The notes below the pieces were generated by a model that saw only the letters and a program-made list of their open reading frames with translations, searched no databases and was not told the origin of the DNA. Positions 1-6,034 of a DNA stretch of 6,214 nt are shown here, piece after piece. Within the stretch, counting starts at the first letter, position 1. Each line of letters opens with the position of its first letter. The DNA comes from Leptolyngbya sp. SIO4C5 (GTDB lineage: Bacteria > Cyanobacteriota > Cyanobacteriia > Phormidesmidales > Phormidesmidaceae), in NCBI GenBank assembly GCA_010671965.1, contig JAAHIC010000289.1:1-6214 (forward strand), given 5' to 3'. The translations under genes were made by a program, and so were the position numbers.

Positions 1-156
<156 letters not shown>

Positions 157-208
157 AATCAACCATCAGGTAAGGGTTCTCCAATCAATGAATAGTCTAT
201 AGCGAGGG

Positions 209-236
209 ATTTTACAGATTGAAGGCTAAACTACAA
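209..236 (-). promoter_or_regulatory. Candidate sigma70-type promoter for psaC
   Basis: On the minus strand a TAAAAT hexamer (214-209, five of six matches to the -10 consensus) lies 16 nt downstream of TTGTAG (236-231, three of six matches to the -35 consensus). Transcription would start near 202, giving a psaC leader of about 114 nt. The position and the quality of the -10 box make it plausible. The -35 box is poor and the start site is not experimentally known from this sequence. Confidence 0.35.
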
Positions 237-242
237 AAGTTT

Positions 243-371
243 ATGGAACGTAATATCCGTCGTTTGCGGCGGAATCGCCTCAAATCTTTGATTAGCAAGG
301 TTTTCACCATCGATTATTGGATTACAGCCCGTGGAAGGTGCGCTTTCAGATTAAGATGTAGGAATGCTTAA
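243..371 (+). CDS. Doubtful small basic ORF, 42 codons
   Basis: An ATG at 243 opens a 42-residue frame ending in TAA at 369-371, too short for ordinary gene calling. The predicted peptide begins MERNIRRLRRNRLK and has 11 Arg and 2 Lys against only one Glu and one Asp, so it would be strongly basic; two Cys lie near the C-terminus. No good Shine-Dalgarno precedes it, and I recognise no family. It lies in the psaC-acpP spacer, just upstream of acpP on the same strand. It may be a chance ORF, a leader peptide, or a small nucleic-acid-binding protein; chance is most likely. Confidence 0.15.
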   Translation: MERNIRRLRRNRLKSLISKVFTIDYWITARGRCAFRLRCRNA

Positions 372-486
372 ACGCGAAAAGGCAGCTATTTCAAGGCTGG
401 CTGGCTTGATTTAGTTCCCCGATCGTGGTTTAGGTGTTGTGGGTACGTATTTTATCGATTTACGACATTGCGAAGAGAAGGAAAAC

Positions 487-732
487 ATGAGCCAGGACGC
501 AGTTTTTGAAAAGGTTCAAAAGATCGTGGCTGAGCAGCTCGGCGTTGAAGAGACTGAGGTCAAGCCAGAGGCTAGCTTTGCCAATGATTTAGGGGCAGAT
601 TCGCTCGATACCGTTGAGCTGGTAATGGCCTTGGAAGAAGAGTTTGATATCGAAATTCCTGATGAAGCAGCTGAAAATATCGGTACCGTTCAGGCTGCCG
701 TGGACTTCATCAAGGACAAATCTGCTGCTTAA
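487..732 (+). CDS. acpP: Acyl carrier protein
   Basis: AcpP is the small acidic cytosolic protein that carries acyl chains as thioesters on a 4'-phosphopantetheine arm during type II fatty-acid synthesis. The 81-residue product has the usual ACP length. It shows the diagnostic motif [18 protein letters not shown], in which Ser39 (codon 601-603) is the phosphopantetheine attachment site and helix II after it is strongly acidic, as needed to dock onto FabF and other synthases. The start chosen is the ATG at 487 because AAGGA (478-482) lies just upstream and the protein then begins [10 protein letters not shown], as family members do. An in-frame GTG at 439 would add 16 residues with no family resemblance. 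A small hairpin follows the stop, and fabF starts 70 nt downstream on the same strand, so the two are probably co-transcribed. Confidence 0.97.
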   Translation: MSQDAVFEKVQKIVAEQLGVEETEVKPEASFANDLGADSLDTVELVMALEEEFDIEIPDEAAENIGTVQAAVDFIKDKSAA

Positions 733-748
733 GGCTGTAAAGACAGCC
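733..748 (+). other. Hairpin immediately after acpP stop
   Basis: GGCTGT (733-738) and ACAGCC (743-748) form a perfect 6-bp stem with an AAAG tetraloop starting at the first base after the acpP stop codon. No T-run follows, so it is not a typical intrinsic terminator. A stem here could protect the 3' end of acpP mRNA or cause partial termination. Either would let the abundant carrier protein be made in excess over FabF. The structure is seen directly; the role is inference. Confidence 0.45.
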
Positions 749-802
749 GCAAAGCGTTCTCAATATCTGCGCTCTGGGTAGACAACGACTGGTTTTAAAG
801 TT

Positions 803-2056
803 ATGGCAGATTCCAATAAGAAGCGTGTTGTTATTACCGGGCTAGGTGCCGTTACTCCACTAGGAAACACTCTGTCTGAGTACTGGCAGGGGCTGGTCAG
901 TGGCCGTAGCGGTATTGATGTCATCACTGCTTTTGATGCGTCCAAACATGCTTGTCGAATTGCAGGTGAAGTTAAGGGATTTGATCCGCTTGACTATGTC
1001 GATCGCAAAGACGCTAAGCGCATGGATCGCTTTGCTCAGTTTGCGGTAGCCGCCAGCCAACAAGCCATCGAGGATGCCCAGTTCCAGATTACCGATCTCA
1101 ATGCTGAACAGGTCGGTGTCATGATTGGCACCGGCGTTGGCGGCATTAAAGTTTTAGAAGATCAGCAAGAGGTCTACCTGACGCGGGGGCCGAGTCGGTG
1201 CAGCCCGTTTATGGTACCGATGATGATTGCCAATATGGCAGCGGGTCTGACCGCTATTCATGTGGGAGCTAAGGGGCCTAATTCCTGTCCGGTGACGGCC
1301 TGTGCGGCTGGATCTAATGCGATTGGTGATGCTTTTCGCCTAGTGCAGCAGGGCTACGCCCAGGCCATGATTTCAGGCGGTACGGAGGCGGCGGTGACGC
1401 CGCTGGCCCTAGCAGGATTCGCTTCGGCCAGAGCACTTTCAACGCGCAACGACGATCCGGCCCATGCCAGTCGTCCTTTCGATCGCGATCGCGATGGCTT
1501 TGTGATGGGGGAAGGCTGCGGCATTTTGCTGCTAGAAGAACTAGAACATGCGCTCAGCCGTGGGGCCAAGATTTACGCCGAGATTGTGGGCTACGGCATG
1601 ACCTGTGATGCTTACCACATGACTGCTCCGGTACCAGGCGGAGAAGGCGCGGCTCGTTCCATCCGGCTAGCGCTGAAAGATGCGGGTTTACAGCCAGAAG
1701 ACATTAGCTATATCAATGCCCACGGCACCAGCACCCCAGCTAACGATCCCACTGAAACCGAGGCGATCAAGCGGGCTTTAGGCGATCGCGCCTATCAGAT
1801 TGCCATCAGCTCGACTAAATCGATGACCGGACATCTGCTGGGGGGATCTGGAGGGATTGAAGGCGTGGCTGCCGCCCTGGCCGTTGCCAATGACGAGGTA
1901 CCGCCCACCATCAACTTAGATAACCCCGACGCTGACTGCGATTTAGACTACGTACCTCATCAAAGCCGCAAACTCAAAGTTGAGGCTGTTCTGTCTAATT
2001 CGTTTGGCTTCGGTGGGCATAACGTTACCTTGGCCATGCGAAAATTTAGCCGTTAG
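803..2056 (+). CDS. fabF: Beta-ketoacyl-ACP synthase II (FabF)
   Basis: FabF condenses malonyl-ACP with a growing acyl-ACP, releasing CO2 and extending the chain by two carbons in cytosolic type II fatty-acid synthesis. The 417-residue product is full length (family about 410-420). The thiolase-fold catalytic set is intact: nucleophile Cys167 in VTACAAGS, His307 in NAHGTSTP, and Lys339 and His344 in STKSMTGHLLGG. These are each four higher than the E. coli FabF numbers. The C-terminal gating loop NSFGFGGHN is at 399-407. The start is ATG 803, giving MADSNKKRVVITGLGAVTPLGN, which matches the conserved first strand soon after the start. No strong Shine-Dalgarno is visible, only AAAG close to the start. 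It lies 70 nt after acpP, its direct substrate carrier, and upstream of tkt. Two HIP1 palindromes (1485, 1782) lie within it; the first encodes part of the DRDRDG stretch. Confidence 0.97.
   Translation: MADSNKKRVVITGLGAVTPLGNTLSEYWQGLVSGRSGIDVITAFDASKHACRIAGEVKGFDPLDYVDRKDAKRMDRFAQFAVAASQQAIEDAQFQITDLNAEQVGVMIGTGVGGIKVLEDQQEVYLTRGPSRCSPFMVPMMIANMAAGLTAIHVGAKGPNSCPVTACAAGSNAIGDAFRLVQQGYAQAMISGGTEAAVTPLALAGFASARALSTRNDDPAHASRPFDRDRDGFVMGEGCGILLLEELEHALSRGAKIYAEIVGYGMTCDAYHMTAPVPGGEGAARSIRLALKDAGLQPEDISYINAHGTSTPANDPTETEAIKRALGDRAYQIAISSTKSMTGHLLGGSGGIEGVAAALAVANDEVPPTINLDNPDADCDLDYVPHQSRKLKVEAVLSNSFGFGGHNVTLAMRKFSR
1485..1492. repeat. HIP1 palindrome (first of seven in the window)
   Basis: GCGATCGC occurs here and at 1782-1789, 2531-2538, 3034-3041, 4606-4613, 4751-4758 and 5946-5953. 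Six copies are in coding DNA and one is intergenic. HIP1 (highly iterated palindrome 1) enrichment is a known hallmark of many cyanobacterial genomes. Near matches at 3256-3267 and 4583-4591 are not counted. This copy lies in fabF, in a run of overlapping CGATCG that encodes alternating Asp and Arg. Confidence 0.9.
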
Positions 2057-2071
2057 CGCCGAGGCAGTAGG

Positions 2072-2077
2072 TATAAT
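2072..2077 (+). promoter_or_regulatory. Candidate -10 box of a tkt promoter
   Basis: TATAAT, a perfect -10 consensus, lies 15 nt past the fabF stop codon. No good -35 hexamer is present at 16-18 nt spacing (the sequence there is GC-rich fabF end), and there is no extended TGn motif. It would therefore need an activator or be a -35-independent promoter, a type known in cyanobacteria. Transcription from here would give tkt a leader of about 260 nt. The hexamer could also occur by chance. Confidence 0.35.
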
Positions 2078-2169
2078 GACTTATCGATGGACATTATGAT
2101 CTAGATGAATGGGCTGGCTTCGAGGCTGGGCTAACTGACTCAGTCTAGCCTTGGTCTGAATTGTACGGG

Positions 2170-2191
2170 GGCAAGTCACTGGGGACTTGCC
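2170..2191 (+). other. 8-bp perfect hairpin in the fabF-tkt spacer
   Basis: GGCAAGTC (2170-2177) and GACTTGCC (2184-2191) are perfect inverted arms around a 6-nt loop. The stem is stable enough to form in RNA. The bases after it (AAGTTCGGCC) are not T-rich, so a classical intrinsic terminator is unlikely. Possible roles are a factor-dependent or U-less terminator of fabF, a processing site that separates fabF and tkt messages, or a DNA-level operator dyad. Confidence 0.5.
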
Positions 2192-2269
2192 AAGTTCGGC
2201 CCGTGGCTAATTGCTTGATCCTCACTCCCTCAGGATGGGATGATGGCAAGAGCGTCTGAAAATTTAAGG

Positions 2270-2301
2270 ACTTCAGGGCGTTAATACTTCAGGGCGCTAA
2301 C
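2270..2301 (+). repeat. Two tandem 16-bp direct repeats upstream of tkt
   Basis: ACTTCAGGGCGTTAAT (2270-2285) is followed directly by ACTTCAGGGCGCTAAC (2286-2301), identical at 14 of 16 positions; both differences are T to C. The bases just before the first copy, TTAAGG, resemble the TTAAT end of the unit. The pair ends 45 bp before the tkt ATG. A period of 16 bp puts the copies roughly one and a half helical turns apart. They could be a double binding site for a regulator or a replication-slippage product. No known cyanobacterial operator is recognised with certainty. Confidence 0.6.
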
Positions 2302-2346
2302 ACTGATGACCCAGGCTCCTTGTACCGTTACTCAATCATTAGGACT

Positions 2347-4353
2347 ATGGCTGTCGCAACCCAATCTCTGGAAGCACTTTGCATCAACTCAATCCGTTTT
2401 TTAGCTATTGATGCTGTTGAAAAAGCTAAATCTGGTCACCCTGGCCTGCCAATGGGGGCGGCGCCAATGGCGTTTGTCCTTTGGGATAAGTTCATGCGGT
2501 TCAACCCTAAGAACCCCCAGTGGTTTAACCGCGATCGCTTTGTGCTTTCAGCGGGTCATGGCTGCATGTTGCAGTATGCCCTGCTCTACCTGACGGGCTA
2601 TGACAGCGTCAGCCTAGACGACATTAAGCAGTTTCGCCAGTGGGGTTCCCGCACGCCGGGACACCCCGAAAACTTCGAGACAGCCGGGGTCGAGGTGACA
2701 ACCGGACCTCTGGGACAGGGCATTGCCAATGCGGTCGGCCTAGCAATGGCAGAAGCCCATCTGGCTGCTCGATTTAATAAGCCAGACTGCACCCTGGTAG
2801 ACCACTACACCTATGCGATTCTGGGTGATGGCTGCAATATGGAAGGGGTTTCGGGTGAAGCCTGCTCTTTGGCGGGACACTTGGGCTTGGGTAAGCTGAT
2901 TGCCCTCTACGACGACAACCATATTTCTATTGATGGTTCGACTGATATTTCCTTCACCGAGGATGTCGCCAAGCGGTTTGAAGCCTATGGCTGGCACGTT
3001 CAGCACGTAGAAGACGGCAATACCGACTTAGATGCGATCGCCAAAGCGATCGAAAATGCCAAGTCCGTGACCGACAAGCCCTCGCTGATCAAAGTCACCA
3101 CCACCATTGGCTACGGCTCGCCCAACAAAGCCAACACGCCGGGCGTCCACGGGGCGGCCCTAGGCACTGATGAAATTGTCGCTACCCGCGAGCATCTTGG
3201 CTGGAACTACGGTGATTTTGAAGTACCAGAAGATGCCTTCAATCACATGCGCCAGGCGATCGATCGCGGTTCTAGCTACGAGGCCGAGTGGGAAGAAACG
3301 TTAGCCACCTACCGCACCCAGTATGCAGAAGCGGCGGCGGAGTTTGAGCGGATGCTCTCTGGCAAGCTGCCTGAGGGCTGGGCGGACGGCCTGCCGACTT
3401 TCACACCTGCCGACAAGGGAACCGCAACTCGTAAGCATTCTCAGGCGACGCTGAACGCTTTGGCTCCGGCTTTACCCGAACTGATTGGCGGCTCCGCTGA
3501 CCTGACTCACTCCAACCTCACAGAACTCAAGATTTCGGGCAGCTTCCAGCGCGGCCAGTACGAAAACCGTAACCTGCGCTTTGGCGTAAGGGAGCACGGC
3601 ATGGGCGCTATCTGCAACGGCATTGCCCTGCACAACTCCGGGCTGATTCCCTACTGCGCTACTTTCCTAGTCTTTGCCGACTACATGCGGGCCGCGATTC
3701 GTCTGTCAGCCCTGTCTGAGGCGGGCGTGATTTACGTCATGACTCATGACTCGGTCGGTTTGGGTGAAGACGGCCCCACCCACCAGCCAGTCGAAACCAT
3801 TGCTTCTCTGCGGGCCATCCCCAACCTGACGGTGATTCGCCCAGCCGATGGCAACGAGGTTTCCGGTGCCTACAAGATTGCCGTTGAAAACCGCAAGGCG
3901 CCGACTCTGATCGCCTTCACCCGCCAGAACGTGCCTAATCTGGACGGTTCTTCGATTGAGAATACAGCTAAAGGAGCCTACGTGCTCTCAGGCGGCGAAG
4001 AAACCCCCGATATTATCCTGATTGGTACCGGCAGCGAAGTTTCTCTCTGCGTAGAGGCAGCCGAGCAGCTTCGCGGTGAAGGTAAGAAGGTACGGGTCGT
4101 TTCCATGCCTTCTTGGGAGCTGTTTGAGGCCCAAGACGCGGCTTACAAGGAGTCCGTACTGCCCAAGTCAGTCACCAAGCGTCTAGTGGTAGAAGCGGCT
4201 TCTAGCTTCGGCTGGTGCCGCTATGCCGGATCTGAGGGCGACATTCTCGGTATTGAGCGCTTTGGGGCTTCAGCTCCGGGCGGTTTGGTGATGGAGAAGT
4301 TTGGCTACACCGTTGAGAACGTGCTATCGCGGGCCAAGGCGGTTTTAGGCTAA
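2347..4353 (+). CDS. tkt: Transketolase
   Basis: Transketolase moves two-carbon ketol units between sugar phosphates using thiamine diphosphate and a divalent metal. In cyanobacteria it serves both the Calvin cycle and the oxidative pentose phosphate pathway in the cytosol. The 668-residue product is full length. Visible sites are His31 in SGHPG, His71 in GHG and His105. The ThDP motif starts GDG at 160-162 and ends with Asn191 in YDDN. His268 lies in the GVHGA loop, catalytic Glu416 in GVREHGMG, and His479 in GEDGPTHQP. The N-terminal PP domain, the central Pyr domain and the C-terminal domain follow in normal order. ATG 2347 is chosen because the protein then begins [18 protein letters not shown], as cyanobacterial homologues do, with AGGA close upstream. 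An in-frame TTG at 2320 would add nine residues of no recognisable similarity. The gene follows fabF after a 290-bp structured spacer, so it may be only partly co-transcribed with fatty-acid genes. Two HIP1 sites (2531, 3034) fall inside. Confidence 0.97.
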   Translation: MAVATQSLEALCINSIRFLAIDAVEKAKSGHPGLPMGAAPMAFVLWDKFMRFNPKNPQWFNRDRFVLSAGHGCMLQYALLYLTGYDSVSLDDIKQFRQWGSRTPGHPENFETAGVEVTTGPLGQGIANAVGLAMAEAHLAARFNKPDCTLVDHYTYAILGDGCNMEGVSGEACSLAGHLGLGKLIALYDDNHISIDGSTDISFTEDVAKRFEAYGWHVQHVEDGNTDLDAIAKAIENAKSVTDKPSLIKVTTTIGYGSPNKANTPGVHGAALGTDEIVATREHLGWNYGDFEVPEDAFNHMRQAIDRGSSYEAEWEETLATYRTQYAEAAAEFERMLSGKLPEGWADGLPTFTPADKGTATRKHSQATLNALAPALPELIGGSADLTHSNLTELKISGSFQRGQYENRNLRFGVREHGMGAICNGIALHNSGLIPYCATFLVFADYMRAAIRLSALSEAGVIYVMTHDSVGLGEDGPTHQPVETIASLRAIPNLTVIRPADGNEVSGAYKIAVENRKAPTLIAFTRQNVPNLDGSSIENTAKGAYVLSGGEETPDIILIGTGSEVSLCVEAAEQLRGEGKKVRVVSMPSWELFEAQDAAYKESVLPKSVTKRLVVEAASSFGWCRYAGSEGDILGIERFGASAPGGLVMEKFGYTVENVLSRAKAVLG

Positions 4354-4419
4354 GGCTGCCAATTAGCCAGTCGCATCGGAGTTACGCCGTTTAAAATTCG
4401 AGACATTGTAGTAGTGATG

Positions 4420-4470
4420 GGATCCCCCTTGCCCCTTGTTTAAGGGGAGTGGCGGCAGCCAGGGGGAGCC
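4420..4470. repeat. Nested palindromic element, probable dispersed intergenic repeat
   Basis: An outer stem pairs GGATCCCCCT (4420-4429) with AGGGGGAGCC (4461-4470), nine of ten positions complementary with one A-G mismatch. Inside it CCCCTT (4432-4437) and AAGGGG (4442-4447) form a perfect hairpin with a GTTT loop. From memory, C-run/G-run palindromes of this style, often beginning GGATCCCCC, recur between genes in many cyanobacterial genomes. That makes this a likely member of a dispersed, MITE-like or REP-like family. Only one copy is in this window, so repetitiveness is not shown here. It could also take part in ending tkt transcription. Confidence 0.5.
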
Positions 4471-4534
4471 TGTGATTAGTTAAAATCTCGTCAAGAGCGT
4501 AAGTCCTGTCGTTTAAAAATGATCTCGGCACCGG

Positions 4535-4559
4535 GCGGGGTAGCTATTAGCTGCCCCGC
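4535..4559 (+). terminator. GC-rich hairpin, probable tkt terminator
   Basis: GCGGGGTAGC (4535-4544) pairs with GCTGCCCCGC (4550-4559) over ten positions with a 5-nt loop TATTA. The single imperfect pair is U-G in plus-strand RNA (allowed) but A-C in minus-strand RNA (a mismatch). It is therefore more stable on the plus strand and fits termination of tkt, 182 nt after its stop. The bases after it (TTGACCTGTTT) are only moderately T-rich. It may also block transcripts from the opposing gene. Confidence 0.6.
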
Positions 4560-4568
4560 TTGACCTGT

Positions 4569-5741
4569 TTAGGCGACTGTTTCGCGATCGATCTCGGCAA
4601 AGGTGGCGATCGCCCGTTTACCGTTCACGACTTCAATAGCTGGCTCTCGCGGCCCGGTTTCAGCCGGCAAAATGGCAGGTTCCCGCTGAGTTTGGGTCTG
4701 CTCTTCCACAAACTGAACTTCGTCATTGGTGAGCTGAAGCTGATTTTGCAGCGATCGCAGCCGCCGCCGGATAATCTGACGCGGTGGATTTTCTAACTGG
4801 ATGGCCTCTAGATAAACTTGCTGATACTGGTCAAGCTTCTGCCGCTTTTCAGTGTGGGGTAAAAGCACTTGAGCTTCGATCGCCTCAGCGGCTTGCGACG
4901 ATAAAGCTAGATTGGCTCTGAGAAAATCCAAAATTTTACGGCTTTGCTCAGTGAGCGTGCCATAGCTAGCCGCGACGTATTCTTCTACGCTGCGCCGATA
5001 TTCCTGCTCAGGTGTGTAAGCCGGTAGCTGCATCAGCGTCAGTTGGGCGCTGTCCCCGAGCGCGTACAGGAACGGATAAATTTCCAGGTTGGCTTCGTGG
5101 ATTTCGCGGTAGATGTAGTGATGCAGCTCAGCGGCAGAGATAGCCCCATCCCCGTTGATGTCGGCTAGCTCAGTACGAATACCTTCGGTCAAAATTTGGG
5201 TATAGAGCGGCAGCGGCCCCTTATCAGTCAGGGTGAGGGACTGACCGCTACAGGCCAGCACCACCCGATTTTCGCTGGCGAGATGGGCTAAATTGACCGA
5301 GCCTAAAATCGAAGAATTTTCGGTCAGAGCGCCGTACCAGCTACAGTCTAAGATCATAATTTGTCGCTGAGATAGGCTACTGTCGAGCGATCCTTTGAGA
5401 AAGGCGGCTGAAAGGGCGGTGGTCTGTAAATAATGAGGATCAGTATTGGTGGCGGCTAGATAAATCTCTTTAGTTTCAGCAGTCATCAAACCCGCCCCAA
5501 AAAAATAGAGCAGACGCAAATCCTCGGCAGCAGCGTTAGTGCAGAGCCGCGTCACAGCCTGTCGCATCTGCTGGGCGTCCGGATTGATCAGCGTTTCAAC
5601 TTCCGCTTTTTGAAAAGGGCCATACTCTGAAATCATTACCTCCCGTAGCGCTTGTACAGTTTGCGTTGCGGCCCCTAATGGATGAGACGGTAGCCAAGCC
5701 CCTGTTCTATCGATCCCAATTAGCAATGCTTTATTCGTCAT
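4569..5741 (-). CDS. Caspase-like (orthocaspase/metacaspase fold) protein, catalytic dyad substituted
   Basis: The first 240 of 390 residues follow the peptidase C14 pattern: ALLIGID (5-11), RLLYFFGAG (76-84), IYLAATNTD (93-101), QIMILDCSWYGA (127-138), VVLACS (160-165) and LYTQILTEGI (179-188). Active relatives have FSGHG and LDCCFSGA-like motifs, with the His and the Cys of D-x-C catalytic. Here the His position is Ala83 and the Cys position is Ser134, although Cys133 is next door. It is thus probably a non-proteolytic pseudo-caspase acting by binding. DINGDGAISAAE (194-205) is a complete EF-hand-type calcium loop. Residues about 245-345 are helical and charged, resembling a C-terminal segment found in other cyanobacterial caspase-like proteins. 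The tail (350-370) is Pro/Glu-rich with REPAI twice. No signal peptide or membrane helix is seen. The start is ATG 5741 with GAGG eight nt upstream (5753-5750). The gene converges on tkt and diverges from a VOC gene. The fold call is firm; partners are unknown. Confidence 0.85.
   Translation of the reverse strand: MTNKALLIGIDRTGAWLPSHPLGAATQTVQALREVMISEYGPFQKAEVETLINPDAQQMRQAVTRLCTNAAAEDLRLLYFFGAGLMTAETKEIYLAATNTDPHYLQTTALSAAFLKGSLDSSLSQRQIMILDCSWYGALTENSSILGSVNLAHLASENRVVLACSGQSLTLTDKGPLPLYTQILTEGIRTELADINGDGAISAAELHHYIYREIHEANLEIYPFLYALGDSAQLTLMQLPAYTPEQEYRRSVEEYVAASYGTLTEQSRKILDFLRANLALSSQAAEAIEAQVLLPHTEKRQKLDQYQQVYLEAIQLENPPRQIIRRRLRSLQNQLQLTNDEVQFVEEQTQTQREPAILPAETGPREPAIEVVNGKRAIATFAEIDRETVA
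5127..5162 (-). other. EF-hand-type calcium-binding loop encoded within the caspase-like gene
   Basis: Residues 194-205, DINGDGAISAAE, give Asp, Asn, Asp, Ser and Glu at loop positions 1, 3, 5, 9 and 12, with Gly at 6 and Ile at 8. Each fits the canonical 12-residue EF-hand consensus. It is followed by ELHHYIYREI, which can form the exiting helix. Similar loops at this place are common in cyanobacterial caspase-like domains, as recalled from the family. Calcium binding is inferred and not shown. Confidence 0.7.
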
Positions 5742-5801
5742 TTTGCTCCCCTCTGGCCCTTATAGACCTGTAAAACCAGGCCCACATACGCTTTTCTAAA
5801 C

Positions 5802-5835
5802 TAAAAGCCAACTGTCAGGATGTTTGGGGCTTTTA
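5802..5835. repeat. 8-bp inverted repeat with T/A ends in divergent spacer
   Basis: TAAAAGCC (5802-5809) and GGCTTTTA (5828-5835) are perfect inverted arms 18 nt apart. The T-ending stem looks terminator-like on both strands, yet no annotated gene ends here. It may be an operator dyad between the divergent promoters, or the end of an unannotated small RNA or long 5' transcript. The wide loop makes it weaker than the other hairpins in this window. Confidence 0.4.
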
Positions 5836-5996
5836 CTTAGACAGCTTTTCTGTAGATAAAGACCTCATGATTGTTTTGGTATTTTGCAGTTCAGAGCGAC
5901 TGTCATCATCAGGCCAGCGGCCCCCACCTATGTCCTGTGCAGATGGCGATCGCTATCACTTTGATCAGCAGCCGCAGCCAGCGACCCGCTGACAAT

Positions 5997-6005
5997 TGCT
6001 ATATC
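5997..6005 (+). promoter_or_regulatory. Candidate extended -10 promoter for the VOC gene
   Basis: TGCTATATC reads as an extended -10 element: TGn followed by TATATC, four of six matches to TATAAT. No matching -35 is found about 17 nt upstream. A start near 6012 would leave a leader of roughly 20 nt before the ATG at 6035. The evidence is motif similarity only. Confidence 0.25.
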
Positions 6006-6034
6006 ATCAAAAGCAAGCCTGAGCCGCATTACTT

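Larger units (their letters stand above)
2057..2346 (+). other. Intergenic region fabF-tkt, rich in regulatory-looking structure
   Basis: This 290-bp gap is long for a simple operon spacer. It contains a perfect TATAAT hexamer just after the fabF stop, a second weaker TATGAT at 2095-2100, an 8-bp perfect hairpin (2170-2191) and two tandem copies of a 16-bp sequence (2270-2301). No credible ORF other than a short TTG-initiated extension of tkt is present. The simplest reading is that tkt has its own promoter here and a long structured leader. Confidence 0.7.
4354..4568. other. Convergent intergenic region tkt / caspase-like gene
   Basis: This 215-bp spacer separates two genes that end facing each other. 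It holds a nested palindromic element (4420-4470) and a strong GC hairpin (4535-4559). GGCTGCC at 4354-4360 can pair with GGCAGCC at 4454-4460. CGTTTAAAA occurs twice (4388-4396 and 4510-4518). I see no ORF worth calling. Confidence 0.7.
5742..6034. other. Divergent intergenic region, caspase-like gene / VOC gene
   Basis: This 293-bp region should hold promoters for both divergent genes. It contains an 8-bp dyad (5802-5835), a direct repeat GCTTTTCT (5790-5797 and 5844-5851), a HIP1 palindrome (5946-5953) and a candidate extended -10 near 6000. The left part is AT-rich and the right part more GC-rich. TATAAG on the minus strand (5764-5759) resembles a -10 box but sits too close to the caspase-like start codon to leave room for a ribosome site. 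No ORF is supported. Confidence 0.7.

Noticed and set aside
439..486. GTG start that would extend acpP by 16 residues
   Set aside because: The added residues do not resemble ACP N-termini, and the ATG at 487 has an AAGGA site and gives the standard 81-residue protein.
860..1063. Minus-strand ORFs within fabF (also 1354-1569) and within tkt (2598-3006)
   Set aside because: They are opposite long, conserved coding sequences and their translations show no domain pattern.
2170..2191. Reading the fabF-tkt hairpin as a classical intrinsic terminator
   Set aside because: No T-run follows the stem on either strand; kept as a structure of unknown role.
2320..2346. TTG start extending transketolase by nine residues
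   Set aside because: The ATG at 2347 gives the conserved cyanobacterial N-terminus; the extension lacks recognisable similarity.
4388..4518. CGTTTAAAA direct repeats as a target-site duplication around the palindromic element
   Set aside because: The two copies are over 120 bp apart and do not abut the element's ends, so they are more likely chance AT-rich repeats.
4560..4796. 78-codon plus-strand ORF opposite the caspase-like gene
   Set aside because: It lies antisense to the well-supported C-terminal coding sequence, has no recognisable family or ribosome site, and is a frame shadow.
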